A DNA stretch of 64,000 bases from Siphonodentalium dalli (GCA_032622095.1 CP136061.1:5218734-5282733); one strand, 5' to 3'; counted from the first letter of the stretch, positions 35,139 to 47,318 are shown. A program made the numbers and translations. Notes: a model not told the origin generated them from the letters alone.

Positions 35139-35752
35139 CTAGCAGGTTGACCCGACTTCGTCCGGGTTGTTCCCTCTCTGCTTTTCGGCGAATTGCGCGA
35201 TTTGACCTTGAATTGTCCATTTTGAAGGTCAAGGTCAGATTTGACACGTCCAAAACACTACCCGGACAAAAGTACCCGACAAAAGTACCCGTCGAAATCC
35301 ATCCTGTTTTACCCGATTTGACCTCGAAATGATCATTTTGAAGGTCAAGGTCATGTCGGGGTCACGATTTGACCCGTCCAAAACACTCAGTGGACAAAAG
35401 TAACCCTATGTATCAAATTTAGTGGAAATCCCATCAAAATTCGCGATTTGACCTTGAATTAACCCGATTTCAAGGTCAAGGTCACGTCGGACGGGCAAAT
35501 GAATAGGCTTATGAGACTCCCCATACGAAATTATCCCTAGACACTATTTGTCATCGAAATCCCGTGATATTCGGGCGTTTGACCTTGAAATGACCCGATT
35601 TCAAGGTCACGTCGCACGGGCAAATTAATATACCCATGTCACTCCCAGGCCGAAAGTACCCCCACATACCAAGTTTCATCAAAATCGGGCCGGCAGTTTT
35701 CGAGTTCATCGCGAACACACACACACACAGATCTTCCAAAATATATAATAGA
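35139..35752 (-). mobile_element. Non-autonomous Helitron B
   Basis: On the - strand it starts TCTATTATATATTTTGG at 35752 and ends CTAG at 35142-35139, followed by T. A subterminal hairpin (acccg, gacgaagt, cgggt) precedes the end. The first 25 or so bases closely match element A (both TCT(C/A)(A/T)TATATATTTTG(A/G)AAGA). The core differs: four units on the + strand, each with 'gatttgacctt' and 'tcaaggtca' near 35196, 35318, 35443 and 35573, a period of about 122-130 bp. A dinucleotide CA run (35716-35729) lies near the 5' end. No helicase is encoded. Confidence 0.85.
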
Positions 35753-36128
35753 CTAGCCGATGAGCCCGACGTTGTCCGGGCTATTCAAAAACCAAACTTC
35801 AAGTCGATAGCTCTACCCGTTTCCTAGATCTGGTCTGCGCATGCGCGAAGCTGGCGTCGCACGGGCTGGGCGACCCGATAAAATTCGTATCCGGGGCAAG
35901 ATACATTCGCATAGCAAATTTCAAGTCGACAGCTCCACCCGTTTCCGATATCTCGTCTGCGCATGCGCGAAGCGGGCGCCGCACGGACTCGCCAATACGA
36001 AAACGTCGACCGCCTGGTCAAACTACACACACGTACCAAGTTTCGTCCCGATCGGTCGAGAATCGTATATTTGTATAAATGACAGACATACAGACAAACA
36101 TACAGAGGTCTTCAAAATATATATGAGA
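35753..36128 (-). mobile_element. Non-autonomous Helitron, copy A2, with two core units
   Basis: This is the second copy of element A1, in opposite orientation: 5' TCTCATATAT at 36128, 3' CTAG at 35756-35753. It has two rather than three 122-bp core units. The base before its 5' end is A, and the base after its 3' end is the first T of element B. A2 and B therefore abut head to tail with nothing between. Its longest frame (122 codons, from 35841) is repeat-derived. Confidence 0.88.
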
Positions 36129-36299
36129 TATGTTAATATCGAGGTACCGAGAGGTTGCTATATGCATTGGCTGTACGGGTTACCGATTCAGCTATGTACC
36201 AGTCTTTGACACGACCATAATTTGAAGGGTGATCCATGGCGGCTGTTGGGCTAGTTGTCGCTATTTTTGCTTTTTGTATAGCAACTCAAAAAAAAAAAA

Positions 36300-37771
36300 C
36301 GTCTTGCTCGTAACAATGATGACTCGCCAAGTTCCAATAATGCTGTGGTATTCCCTCAGTACTTGGTTCTTGGATTTGACCCAAATGTGAAAAGACCTTC
36401 TATTTTTTTTATTTGCGAAACACTACAAAGCATTGCTGGACAATTGAAATATGTTAGACCAATCAGGTCAGGGCCAATAAGTGGCTCTCTCTTGATTCGA
36501 TGCTCAAAGAAAGTTCAGTCTGATGCTCTGCTACAGTTAACAACTATTGCACAAACACCAATATTGGTTACTCCTCACAAGACATAATTATAGTAGCAGA
36601 GCTGTGCCGTGGGCCCTCGGCATAGCTGCTTCTTCGGACATTGAAGGTTGGGTATATGAAGGTAGATATAAGTACCTATGTTACAAATCCATTACGATTT
36701 TTTAAATGCCAGGAATGTTGCCATGGCCAGGAACATTGTAGAAGTAAAAAAACAATGTGTGTACGATGTTCTGTTTCTGGTCATGATCATAAGGATTGTA
36801 CAAATCCTAAATATGTTCGAATTGTCAAGGTTCACATGCTGCAATGGATCGTTCGTGTCCCATATGGGACTATGAATTCAAGATACAAAGATGTAAGGCT
36901 GAAAAACAATTATCGTATATAGATGCTAAGAAAATAGTTGATCTCACATACTCAGCTGCCGTTTTTAGAAAAAAAAGTATGTTGATGCCGGCACTCAGAC
37001 ACAGAGTCAAACAAAACTTGTCGGTATCTCACTAGCCACCCAAGTTCAGGAGAATGATATTATTCCTGTTCCAGTGCCTGTCTCCTGCAGATTTACCATT
37101 TGCTACAAAACAAACAAGGACGTTGATTCCATTGTTCCAAAACAGAAATCTCAAAAATCCGTCAAAAGTTTCGACTCTCAGAACAACAGGTTGAACTTTG
37201 AGTATTCAAACTTCACTACGATGTTTAGAGATAAACTGTCCACTTGGAAGGAGGGGGACTCCTTGAATAGTGAGTGGATTGCGACTGACGAGTGGGCGTA
37301 GGCTCGTCTGACTAATCTACCACTCGATTGTCAACTTGATGAATTGATTAAGATTCACGCCCGATTCAACATATATTATACATATCTTATCAATCATTCA
37401 GGATGCTTGTTTGACAGCTACTTAAAATATTATGGTCTGTCACAGTTTTTTTTACATTAAATTATTTATTTTTGCTGGTTAATTTTATACAGGTTTATAA
37501 CTTGGCTGTTCTCAAAGCAGTATTGCTTTTTTGATATTCTATTTTATATGTGTTTGCACAGTGGCCAGTTTCTTAATAGTCCTGACCCCAATTGAGCACT
37601 CTGGCTCTGATTTTGGGTGTTTTTATTTGTATATATTTAGTTTCAGTTTAGTCCAATTCACGGTTACGTCTATACACAGTTGCTTCGTTTAATTCTGATT
37701 CAGTTTTCTCAGTCGTGATGTGTCCTAACGGCTAAAACTACGTAAAATCCTAAACAAACAAACAAACAAAC
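36300..37771 (+). pseudogene. ORF1-only LINE remnant with zinc knuckles and (AAAC)n tail
   Basis: Frames between 36345 and about 37300 together resemble the gag-like ORF1 protein of Jockey/CR1-group LINEs. There is an N-terminal RNA-binding-like part, then zinc knuckles near 36710-36805. The first knuckle has lost a Cys (FFKCQECCHGQEHC). The second is complete (CVRCSVSGHDHKDC, C-x2-C-x4-H-x4-C). A frameshift near 36830-36845 moves the continuation (CPIWDYEFKIQ...EKQLSYIDAKKIV) to another frame. ORF1 is followed, without any endonuclease or reverse transcriptase, by about 450 bp of UTR-like sequence ending in (AAAC)n at 37753-37771. This suggests a half-LINE that lost ORF2. It lies just upstream of lectin exon 2. 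Confidence 0.72.
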
Positions 37772-37937
37772 TATGAAATTCGCTGAGCAATAACTGTGCT
37801 TCGGAATAGAATAACTCTGTTTTCACACGATATAATGAGCTCGACGCCGGTGAAAAACTGCACACTCAGAGAAACAATGTGAGAGGGAGAACCAAAGGAC
37901 CGTGTGCTAGTATTATATATCACCATTTAATTTACAG

Positions 37938-38150
37938 ATTGCCCTACAGATCGAGGTTATAAACTTTTTCCTCTGGGCGGGAAGGGCCACTGCTTGAAAT
38001 ATTACTCGACAAGAGTTACCCAAGTGGATGCTGTGGTCAAATGTAACGGAGATGATGCGCATCTCATAGTCATCGAATCAGAGTCGATGATGAATGATCT
38101 TTACGCCCTGGTGACTGGAGACAGCAAATATTACGACGGAAGTTCGCAAT
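37938..38150 (+). CDS. Lectin gene 1, exon 2 (first half of C-type lectin domain)
   Basis: The acceptor tttacag ends at 37937 and the donor GTGAGT starts at 38151. The exon is 213 bases with phase 1 at both sides. It encodes CPTDRGYKLFPLGGKGHCLK, then YYST...VDAVVKC..DDAHLIVIESESMMNDL, the classic first half of a long-form C-type lectin domain: the N-terminal Cys pair, the 'A..C' helix and the HLxxIES strand. It ends ...YYDGSSQ. The long-form Cys pair suggests an extracellular fold. Symmetrical phase-1 borders suit exon shuffling. An open frame continuing past the donor to 38260 is intronic. Confidence 0.88.
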
Positions 38151-38569
38151 GTGAGTACATTCCTATAATACACGATATGTTGTGCGGATCGGGTGTAGAG
38201 TTCTACACCTCGCTACGATATATCGAACACTGCCACATGTCGATTCCCATCAAGTTTTGAATGGTTTTCTCTTCTCACCTCTATGGAAGTCTTATGTGCT
38301 ACCATTGTCCGTTACAAATCAAACAGGAGTTATGGAAGGCGCGGCGATGACCACAAACAACATCAATGGCGTTGAGAAATTGGAAGAAAAAAAATGCGGG
38401 CGACTTAATATGCATGCACACAGATCAATATATTTACGCCGCCTATACTGGCAGTACTAATCTTACCGGAATTGTCAAGTCGAAAAGGACAAAAGCGCCG
38501 CCTACATTATCGTTAGCTTGTTTGCATACGACGTGTTTGAGTGAAAAAACTTTTTACACTTACTTTCAG

Positions 38570-38781
38570 ATGTAAAATGGATGGATGGATCAGACAAGTA
38601 CAACAATAACACCATGTATACATGGGACGGCCGCCGCCTTCCCTTAGAGGCGTGGTGCGACGGTAACCCGGACGATGGGAGCGAGGACTGCATGCGACTA
38701 GATACATACGGAAACAATCGCTACTGGATGTGTGACATTTGGTGCGGCCGCAACGTGTATACCTACTTTTGCCAGTTTTGA
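38570..38781 (+). CDS. Lectin gene 1, exon 3 (second half of C-type lectin domain, stop)
   Basis: The acceptor ctttcag ends at 38569. The split codon makes Tyr, followed by VKWMDGS, W.DGRRLP, WCDGNPDDGSEDCMRL and the final MCDIWC...YFCQF before TGA at 38779-38781. The carbohydrate-contact triplet is NPD, between the EPN (mannose-type) and QPD (galactose-type) forms. The usual Trp-Asn-Asp of the second Ca2+ motif reads Met-Cys-Asp, so calcium or sugar binding may be changed. The Cys in this place plus the WC Cys gives one more cysteine than the standard fold. The gene ends here with no downstream domain. Confidence 0.9.
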
Positions 38782-38825
38782 AATGCAAGTGCGACTAAGT
38801 AGTAGTTCGTTAAAACAAGGGGGTT

Positions 38826-38831
38826 AATAAA
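38826..38831 (+). terminator. Polyadenylation signal AATAAA of lectin gene 1
   Basis: AATAAA lies 45 bases past the stop codon, a plausible distance for a short 3' UTR. The cleavage site is not determined. Confidence 0.55.
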
Positions 38832-40261
38832 ACATTTGCAGGAGGGAATACCGGGGTGGGTTGGTGCTCGTGAAGGAACATTGCAATTGTTTTACTAATG
38901 ACCTGGTGTGCTTATATTTGACATTTGAAACAGTTTAAAACATATAATAACTGTAAACACACCATCTTATGTTACTCGGACTGTTACTTAGTGGAGATGA
39001 TATTAACTATGGCATTTTGCATTAACGGTTAGGTGAAATACTTCCTTCCTGACACATTTCGGAAAGAAGCTGAGAATTGTAAAACTTAACTAAATAAACT
39101 TGATCTGATGTAACTAAGACCTATGGCTATGAATGGCTAGACAATAACGGTCAGCGCATCAAGCTAATCAGTGAATTATCTGCATGTCTATCAGATGCTA
39201 TCTTTATCGCATAACACCTAAAGTATCAAATTTTGGCATAGCGTCTACTTGTCATTTAATACCTTAGTAGTTGCCCCAGTAGACTAACATGGTATGGAAT
39301 AATTCAGACTATTGAGGAAATAGTTAGAAATTATGGGATTGTGGGTATCCTGCACAATGACCTAGGTTTGATGATATCACCAATTTATCAAAATAATATT
39401 TCCAATTGCAGCCTGTTAAATATCATCTCTATGAATTTATTTTTAAAATATGTCAACTCTAGTTGAATTGGACCTTAACAGCTGATGTGTCATGGATATG
39501 TCTACAACATGTTAACAGTGACTTGAAAGTCAAGATTGAGTTCACTGTCCTGAGATGTTATCAGCTTAAAATGTATTACCGCAAAATAGCTAAAACACAT
39601 GTCAGATTCATGTAATAGCTTGCCGGTGAAAATGGCATATCACTGGATATGTAGAGCATATGTATAATTTGTTTTTTGTAAAATCTGTAGCATTTACCTT
39701 ATACTAGTATTTCATGTGCACATATCAGCTTCCGACGGGTTACTGTATTTGTCCACTACATCGATGCATTAGAATTTCAATTTAGCAGCAGGGAATTGAC
39801 CAACCAGGTAGACCCAGCATAGTATCACCACACACTGACATGGAAACTCCAATGCATGTATGTGGTAGACAAATGCATATTTGCCAGTTTTAACCATTTT
39901 TTTTCTCTCAAATAAAACAGCTTCTGAAACAGGTTAAACTGCCATTTGAAATAAAGGCGAGATAATTTCCCAGTCATACGGGTGATATAAGAAGGTTGTT
40001 TAGACCATAATTTATTAGTTTTATACCATAACTAGTTAAATTCGGTTTGATGAGTCCCCGAAAATGCCAGATGCAAACAAAACTGCATACCTTCGTGCAT
40101 AAGTTTTACTTTACTGGCTAAAAGCTCTGTATTTGTTATAGATTTATTATATGCAAGCTTTGAAACACAACTGTTTTGATAATTACTAATTACACTAACA
40201 CAGCTCATTATAACGGCCAGGAGCCTGTAGGTTGTGTATTTTATACATGATTGTAATAATG
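38832..40261. other. Unassigned sequence downstream of lectin gene 1
   Basis: No gene, RNA or clear repeat recognised. Confidence 0.4.
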
Positions 40262-40815
40262 TGTGATATACACAAGCGATCAGATGTCGGTGGCCTATGC
40301 ATTTTACACATATTATATGCGATATACAAACAAGCGGTCAGATGTCGGTAGTATTTGTATTGTATACATTGTTGTATACGAAATATATACAAGCAGTCAG
40401 ATGTCGGTAGCCTGTGTATTTTACACATGTTATATGCGATATACAAACAAGCAGTCAGATGTCGCTAGCCTGTGTATTTTACACATGTTATATGCGATAT
40501 ACAAACAAGCAGTCAGATGTCGCTAGACTGTGTATTTTACACATGGTTATATTCGAGATATATACAAAAGCGGTCAGATGTCGCTAGCCTGTGTATTTTA
40601 CACATGGTTATATTTGAGATATATACAAAAGCGGTCAGATGTCGCTAGCCTGTGTATTTTACACATGTTATATGCGATATACAAACAAGCAGTCAGATGT
40701 CGCTAGCCTCTGTATTTTACACATGGTTATATTTGAGATATATACAAAAGCTGACAGATGTCGATAGCTTGTGTATTTTACACATAGTTATATGCGATAT
40801 ATATACAAAAGCTGA
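40262..40815 (+). repeat. 58/61-bp tandem repeat, 9 units
   Basis: The box cagatgtcg occurs at 40281, 40339, 40398, 40456, 40514, 40575, 40636, 40694 and 40755. Two unit lengths alternate in runs: 58 bp with 'atatgcgatatacaaacaag' and 61 bp with 'atat(t)(c/t)gagatatatacaaaag'. Frames on both strands are repeat-derived. Confidence 0.93.
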
Positions 40816-41570
40816 AACAAAAATACTTTTAATATAGTATATCAACAAGTAATCCATTTGTGTTAAGATGTCGCGTTGTTGGACGACCGGTCATCCGTAT
40901 AGTTTCGACAACACAATTATTACCTCGACGAACAAAACAAAAAATAGTGAATATGGAAATCCATTAGATAACACGTAGTCCATCATGAAGTCGAAAGTCC
41001 AGTCTGTTGCGCGAACAATTTGATTGTGGCTTCAGAATGTTTTTATCGAAATGTATATACGTTCGACCAGACATACCATATGCGTGATATAAATTAGCTT
41101 ATATAACGAATCGTGATCATATAACCATGTTTATATCATGTGAATTATATGGCTCAACACTTGGTACACACTTATTTCAAGCGTATTCGTTGTGAAAAGT
41201 TACATTCTAGTATAAATATTGGCCACAACTAGCCACAACTAATCGTGGAGTTCGCAATGAACAAATCCGCACCAGCCGACCGCTGTACGCAGCATTCCAC
41301 GTCCATGTGAATGTTTCACCATTGTCGGGTACAATGTAATCAGACAACAATAGTACAGTATATATATATATATATATATATCATATGACTTGCGACTGTT
41401 TTTGGACCTCGCGTATTACAAAATTTCAGGTATTATTACATGTAATTAGTACTTAATAGCACCTCCAATAAATGTGATTGGTCAAGTTTTCAAATTGTTA
41501 TTGCGTTTAGTTGTTACATAAAGCTTTAGGTTAAATTCATGCCAGTGTAAATAGAAATATTTCCAAATAG
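40816..41570. other. Unassigned sequence with a (TA) run
   Basis: A (TA)n microsatellite is at 41359-41381. No gene is seen in the rest. Confidence 0.5.
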
Positions 41571-44500
41571 ACCCACAAACAATACACCCACAAACAATAC
41601 AACCACGAAAACAATACACCCACAAACAATACAACCACGAAAACAATACAACCACGAAAACAATACAACCACGAAAACAATACAACCACGAAAACAATAC
41701 AACCACGAAAACAATACAACCACAAACAATACACACACAAACAATACACCCACAAACAATACAACCACGAAAACAATACAACCACAAACAATACAACCAC
41801 AAACAATACACCCACAAACAATACAACCACGAAAACAATACACCCACAAACAATACAACCACGAAAACAATATACCCACAAACAATACAACCACAAACAA
41901 TACAACCACAAACAATACACCCACAAACAATACACACACAAACAATACACCCAAAAACAATACAACCACGAAAACAATACACCCACATACAATACAACCA
42001 CGAAAACAATACAACCACAAACCATACACCCACAAACAATACAACCACAAAAACAATACACCCACAAACAATACAACCACAAACAATACAACCACGAACA
42101 ATACAACCACGAAAACAATACAACCACAAACAATACACCCACAAACAATACAACCACGAAAACAATACACCCACAAACAATACAACCACAAACAATACAC
42201 CCACAAACAATACAACCACAAACAATACACCCACAAACAATACAACCACGAAAACAATACAACCACGAAAACCATACACCCACAAACAATACAACCACGA
42301 AAATAATACACCCACAAACAATACACCCACAAACAATACAACCAGAAACAATACACCCACACACAATACAACCACAAACAATACAACCACGAAAACAATA
42401 CAACCACAAACAATACACCCACAAACAATACAACCACAAACAATACACCCACAAACAATACAACCACAAACAATACACCCGCAAACAATACAACCACAAA
42501 CAATACACCCACAAACAATACAACCACAAACAATACACGGTCAAACAATACAACCACAAACAATACACCCACAAACAATACACCCACAAACAATACAACC
42601 ACAAACAAAACACCCACAAACAATACAACCACAAACAATACAACCATGAAAACAATACACCCACAAACAATACACCCACAAACAATACAACCACAAACAA
42701 TACACCACGAAAACAATACAACCACAAACAGTACAACCACAAACAATACAACCACAAACAATACAACCACAAACAATACAACCACAAACAATACACCCAC
42801 AAACAATACACCCACAAACAATACAACCACGAAAACAATACAACCACGAAAACAATACAACCACGAAAACAATACACCCACAAACAATACAACCACGAAA
42901 ACAATACAACCGCAAACAATACACCCACAAACAATACAACCACAAACAATACACCCACAAACAATACAACCACGAAAACAATACAACCACAAACAATACA
43001 CCCACAAACAATACAACCACAAACAATACAACCACAAACAATACAACCACAAACAATACAACCACAAACAATACAACACAAACAATACACCCACAAACAA
43101 TACAACCACGAACAATACACCCACAAACAATACAACCACAAACAATACAACCACAAACAATACAACCATAAACAATACAACCACAAACAATACAACAACA
43201 AACAATACAACCACAAACAATACAACCACAAACAATACAACCACGAAAACAATACAACCACGAACAATACAACCACAAACAATACAACCACAAACAATAC
43301 AACCACAAACAATACAACCACAAACAATACAACAACAAACAATACAACGACGAACAATACAACCACAAACAATACAACCACAAACAATACACCCACAAAC
43401 AATACAACACAAACAATACAACCACAAACAATACAACCACGAACAATACAACCACAAACAATACAACCACGAACAATACAACCACAAACAATACAACCAC
43501 GAACAATACAACCACGAACAATACAACCACAAACAATACAACCACAACACAAACAATACAACCACAAACAATACAACCACAAACAATACAACCACGAACA
43601 ATACAACCACAAACAATACAACCACGAACAATACAACCACGAACAATACAACCACAAACAATACAACCACAAACAATACAACACAAACAATACACACACA
43701 AACAATACAACCACGAACAATACAACCACAAACAATACAACCACAAACAATACAACCACAAACAATACAACCACAAACAATACAACCACAAACAATACAA
43801 CACAAACAATACACCCACAAACAATACAACCACGAACAAAACAACCACAAACAATACAACCACAAACAACACAACAACAAACAATACAACCACAAACAAT
43901 ACAACAACAAACAATACAACCACAAACAATACAACCACAAACAATACAACAACAAACAATACAACCACGAACAATACAACCACAAACAATACAACCACAA
44001 ACAATACACCCACAAACAATACAACCACAAACAATACAACCACAAACAATACAACCACGAAAACAATACAACCACAAACAATACAACCAAAAACAATACA
44101 ACCACAAACAATACAACAACAAACAATACACCCACAAACAATACAACCACAAACAATACAACCACGAAAACAATACAACCACGAAAACAATACAACAACG
44201 AAAACAATACACCCACAAACGATACAACCACGAAAACAATACAACCGCAAACAATACACCCACAAACAATACAACCACAAACAATACAACCACAAACAAT
44301 ACACCCACAAACAATACAACCACAAACAATACAACCACAAACAATACAACCACAAACAATACAACCACAAACAATACAACACAAACAATACACCCACAAA
44401 CAATACAACCACGAACAATACAACCACAAACAATACAACCACAAACCATACAACCACAAACAATACAACCACAAACAATACAACCACGAAAACAATACAA

Positions 44501-45067
44501 CCACAAACAATACAACCACAAACAATACAACCACAAACAACACAACAACAAACAATACACCCACAAACAATACAACCACAAACAATACACCCACAAACAA
44601 TACAACCACAAACAATACACCCACAAACAATACAACCACAAACAATACACCCACACACAATACAACCACAAACAATACAACCACAAACAATACAACCGCA
44701 AACAATACAACCACAAACAATACACCCACAAACAATACACCCACAAACAATACAACCACAAACAATACAACCACAAACAATACAACCACGAAAACAATAC
44801 AACCACGAAAACAATACAACCACAAACAATACAACCACAAACAATACACCCACAAACAGCACAACCACGAACAATACACCCACAAACAATACACCCACAA
44901 ACAATACAACCACGAAAACAATACAACCACAAACAATACAACCACGAAAACAATACAACCACAAACAATACACCCATTAACAATACAACCACGAAAACAA
45001 TACAACCACGAAAACAATACAACCACAAACAATACAACCACGAAAACAATACAACCACGAAAACAAT
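41571..45067. repeat. 3.5-kb minisatellite of 15/17-bp units (CAATACAACCACAAA family)
   Basis: The array is built from a few variants: CAATACAACCACAAA, CAATACACCCACAAA, CAATACAACCACGAA (15 bp) and CAATACAACCACGAAAA (17 bp), with rare one-base-short units. The + strand is almost only A and C, with one T per unit. Because 15 is a multiple of 3 and the unit lacks stops in several frames, very long open frames exist on both strands (up to 817 codons on + and 1304 on -). They encode only TNNTT or VVLFV/CGCIV-type periodic sequence, lack a host-like start context or domain, and are not credible genes. Blocks recur with an offset of about 1.30-1.34 kb (for example 'aaccgcaaac' near 42908 and 44243), so there is a higher-order duplication. 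Confidence 0.95.
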
Positions 45068-45108
45068 CTCCCTCCATACACTGTTCTCAACGTTCGTAAT
45101 GTGGTAAA

Positions 45109-45463
45109 CTAACAATAATACTAACAATAATACTAACAATAATACTAATAATAATACTAACAATAATACTAACAATAATACTAACAATAATACTAACAAT
45201 AATACTAACAATAATACTAACAATAATACTAACAGTAATACTAACAATAATACTAACAATAATACTAACAATAATACTAACAATAATACTAACGATAATA
45301 CTAATAATAATACTAACAATAATACTAACAATAATTCTAACAATAATACTAATAATAATACTAATAATAATACTAACAATAATACTAATAATAATACTAA
45401 CAATAATACTAATAATAATACTAACAATAATACTAATAATAATACTAACAATAATACTAACGA
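45109..45463 (+). repeat. 12-bp tandem repeat, about 30 units (ctaacaataata)
   Basis: A homogeneous array of 'actaacaataat' with a few t-for-c variants ('actaataataat') and single substitutions. It lies 41 bp from the 15-bp array, and like it the + strand is nearly free of G. Confidence 0.95.
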
Positions 45464-46249
45464 TATGTGAGAAACAATCAGAATAATTTAATCGCTTACC
45501 TAGATTTTGAATAATTGTAATTTGTTCATTGGAAACTATCAAACGAGGCGGACAATGTTAAATGATCCACGTTTAAACGCCGAACAATGCAAGTTCACAG
45601 TCCGATTCCAAGTGAAATAAATTTATATGGTGCTACATCTAGTATCGAATTAAACATCTTTGCTTTATTTCAATATTGATCCTGATAATATTTCCTTCCA
45701 TGTTGAAATTCACCAAAAAACAAGTATTTATTCTTCAATACAGGTTATCTAAACAATAATGGGGTATATAAATTCCCAATAAACTGTATTGAGAAACAGA
45801 AATTAGACTCAATTCGTAGAACTATGGTTTTGTTCGGATGCATATATTCGCTTCATAGAGTCGAGAGGTGTCTCATGTATGCGCTTCGTTGAACTTTAAT
45901 TATATCAGTCTAACAAATGTATGCAGTGTCATTGTAGTAAGTCACACGCAAATCAACCCTAGTCGAGTCATATGATAAATAGAATATGAACTTTCTGTTC
46001 CCCTCTCATATGAAAGTTATGAAACTCGTCTAGAATTTTCCGTTTTTTGTCTCGGCAAAGACTCGACAAAACGCAACATTCTAAAACTAGTTTCATATGC
46101 GATGAGAGAAACACTCATTCCATATCCTCTATTTAAAAAATTAAACCATAGGTTTGTTTCTTACAATATACACACTTTAAGTATAGTTTACAATAATTTG
46201 ATACATTTCCATTGATTTCTATGTCGTACATTTTATATGCATAATATTT
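45464..46249. other. Unassigned sequence with a foldback at 45990-46120
   Basis: 'ctctcatatgaaa' near 46004 is mirrored by 'tttcatatgcgatgagag' near 46092, with 'aactcgtct' and 'tcggcaaagactcg' between. It resembles the elements at 46555-46690 and 51541-51660. No gene is seen. Confidence 0.5.
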
Positions 46250-46505
46250 GGAAAGTTAATATTCATTATACTTAGTACTGACTGTGTAATGTTGTACCAG
46301 TGAAATTCTTATTTTACAAATCTATATTATCAAGTAAATATCATGTTTATATAAATAACTACATTTGTGTGAATTATCTTAAATATATCTCATTCATCAT
46401 GCATTTTGACATTTTGCTTAATGCCGGTTCAAGTTTACATACATTTTAGGGATATAATATTCATCATAACTGTAATATGTGCACGGTGGCTTATTTATGG
46501 GAGAG
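46250..46505 (+). repeat. Direct repeat, left copy (single 49-bp unit)
   Basis: Sequence from 'cttagtactgactgtgtaat' to 'gttaatctttgttc' reappears at 47919-48385 in the same order (gtaccagtgaaattc, attatcaagtaaat, tttgcttaatgccg, cacggtggctta). This copy has only one 'tattcatcataactg...cggtggcttattta' unit. Confidence 0.82.
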
Positions 46506-46711
46506 TTAATCTTTGTTCGCACATCTACTTTTGATGTGAAAAAAAAGCTCCCCGAGTGCCATCTAAGTAATAGTTCGTGTTCCTATCATGAAATTTATGA
46601 AAGGCTCGGCAAAACGGACAATTCGAGACGAGTCTTAAAATGTTTCCGGTTTTTGTTTGGTGTTTTCTATGTCATACATTTTCATGCAAACTTTAAATAG
46701 GTGATCTGTAA

Positions 46712-46832
46712 TGAGTCGCAATTATCTACGAAATGTATTAACCGAGTGCATTAAACTCAATCCGATCGGAGTGTCAGCGAGGCTCCAATCGAATTTAGTG
46801 GACGAGGTTAAGAAATTTCGTATAAAATTGCG
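46712..46832. repeat. Hairpin element with ~50-bp arms
   Basis: The left arm begins gtcgcaattatctacgaaat and the right arm ends ttcgtataaaattgcgac. The apex is cggag-tgtcagcgagg-ctcc. The left arm resembles 23172-23205. Confidence 0.8.
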
Positions 46833-47182
46833 ACGAATTTGAGATCCGTTTTCTCGCATGGAAAAACGATCTCGAAATGGCTGGAGCTAAACATAATTTA
46901 TTTTGATTATTGTATCATAAAGACACCTCCAAACACATATAGTTCAATTTTAAAAGTGACTTGAGTTTGATAATATTGTTCAACCACCCTTATCACGAAT
47001 GTTTATCTCACACTCAACACTAAATTACACAAAATAAATTGAATATCATAATTATATGCTAATTAACATAATAAAGTTCCGGCATTGACATCGGCATGTT
47101 TATAGGAATATAATAAACATAATAATCACTTGATTGGACTGGTGACGTGAAGTAATTCATTGTAGGCAGGAACTTTTGAAAT

Positions 47183-47318
47183 AAAAACACTGCGCGTCGG
47201 CGTGTATAGTATAATTTGACCACAAAGAAACTGATTGTTGGACGACGCGAAGCGGGGTCCTACAATTAGTTTCGGCTGTCAAATTCTACTATACACGCCG
47301 ATTCACAGTGTTTTTTAT
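47183..47318. repeat. Hairpin element with loop cgacgcgaagcggg
   Basis: The arms run from aacactgcgcgtcggcgtgt to its near-complement acacgccgattcacagtgtt, about 60 bases each. The loop shares GACGCGAAGCGG with the hairpin at 16056-16186, although the arms are unrelated. 'gaccaatcagaa' lies about 440 bp downstream, as 'accaatcgg' does in the other element. Confidence 0.85.

Noticed and set aside
41537..45451. Very long open frames (up to 1304 codons on -, 817 on +) over the satellite
   Set aside because: They exist because the 15-bp unit is a multiple of three without stops in several frames. The peptides are purely periodic, occur on both strands at once, and have no domain, splice or start support.
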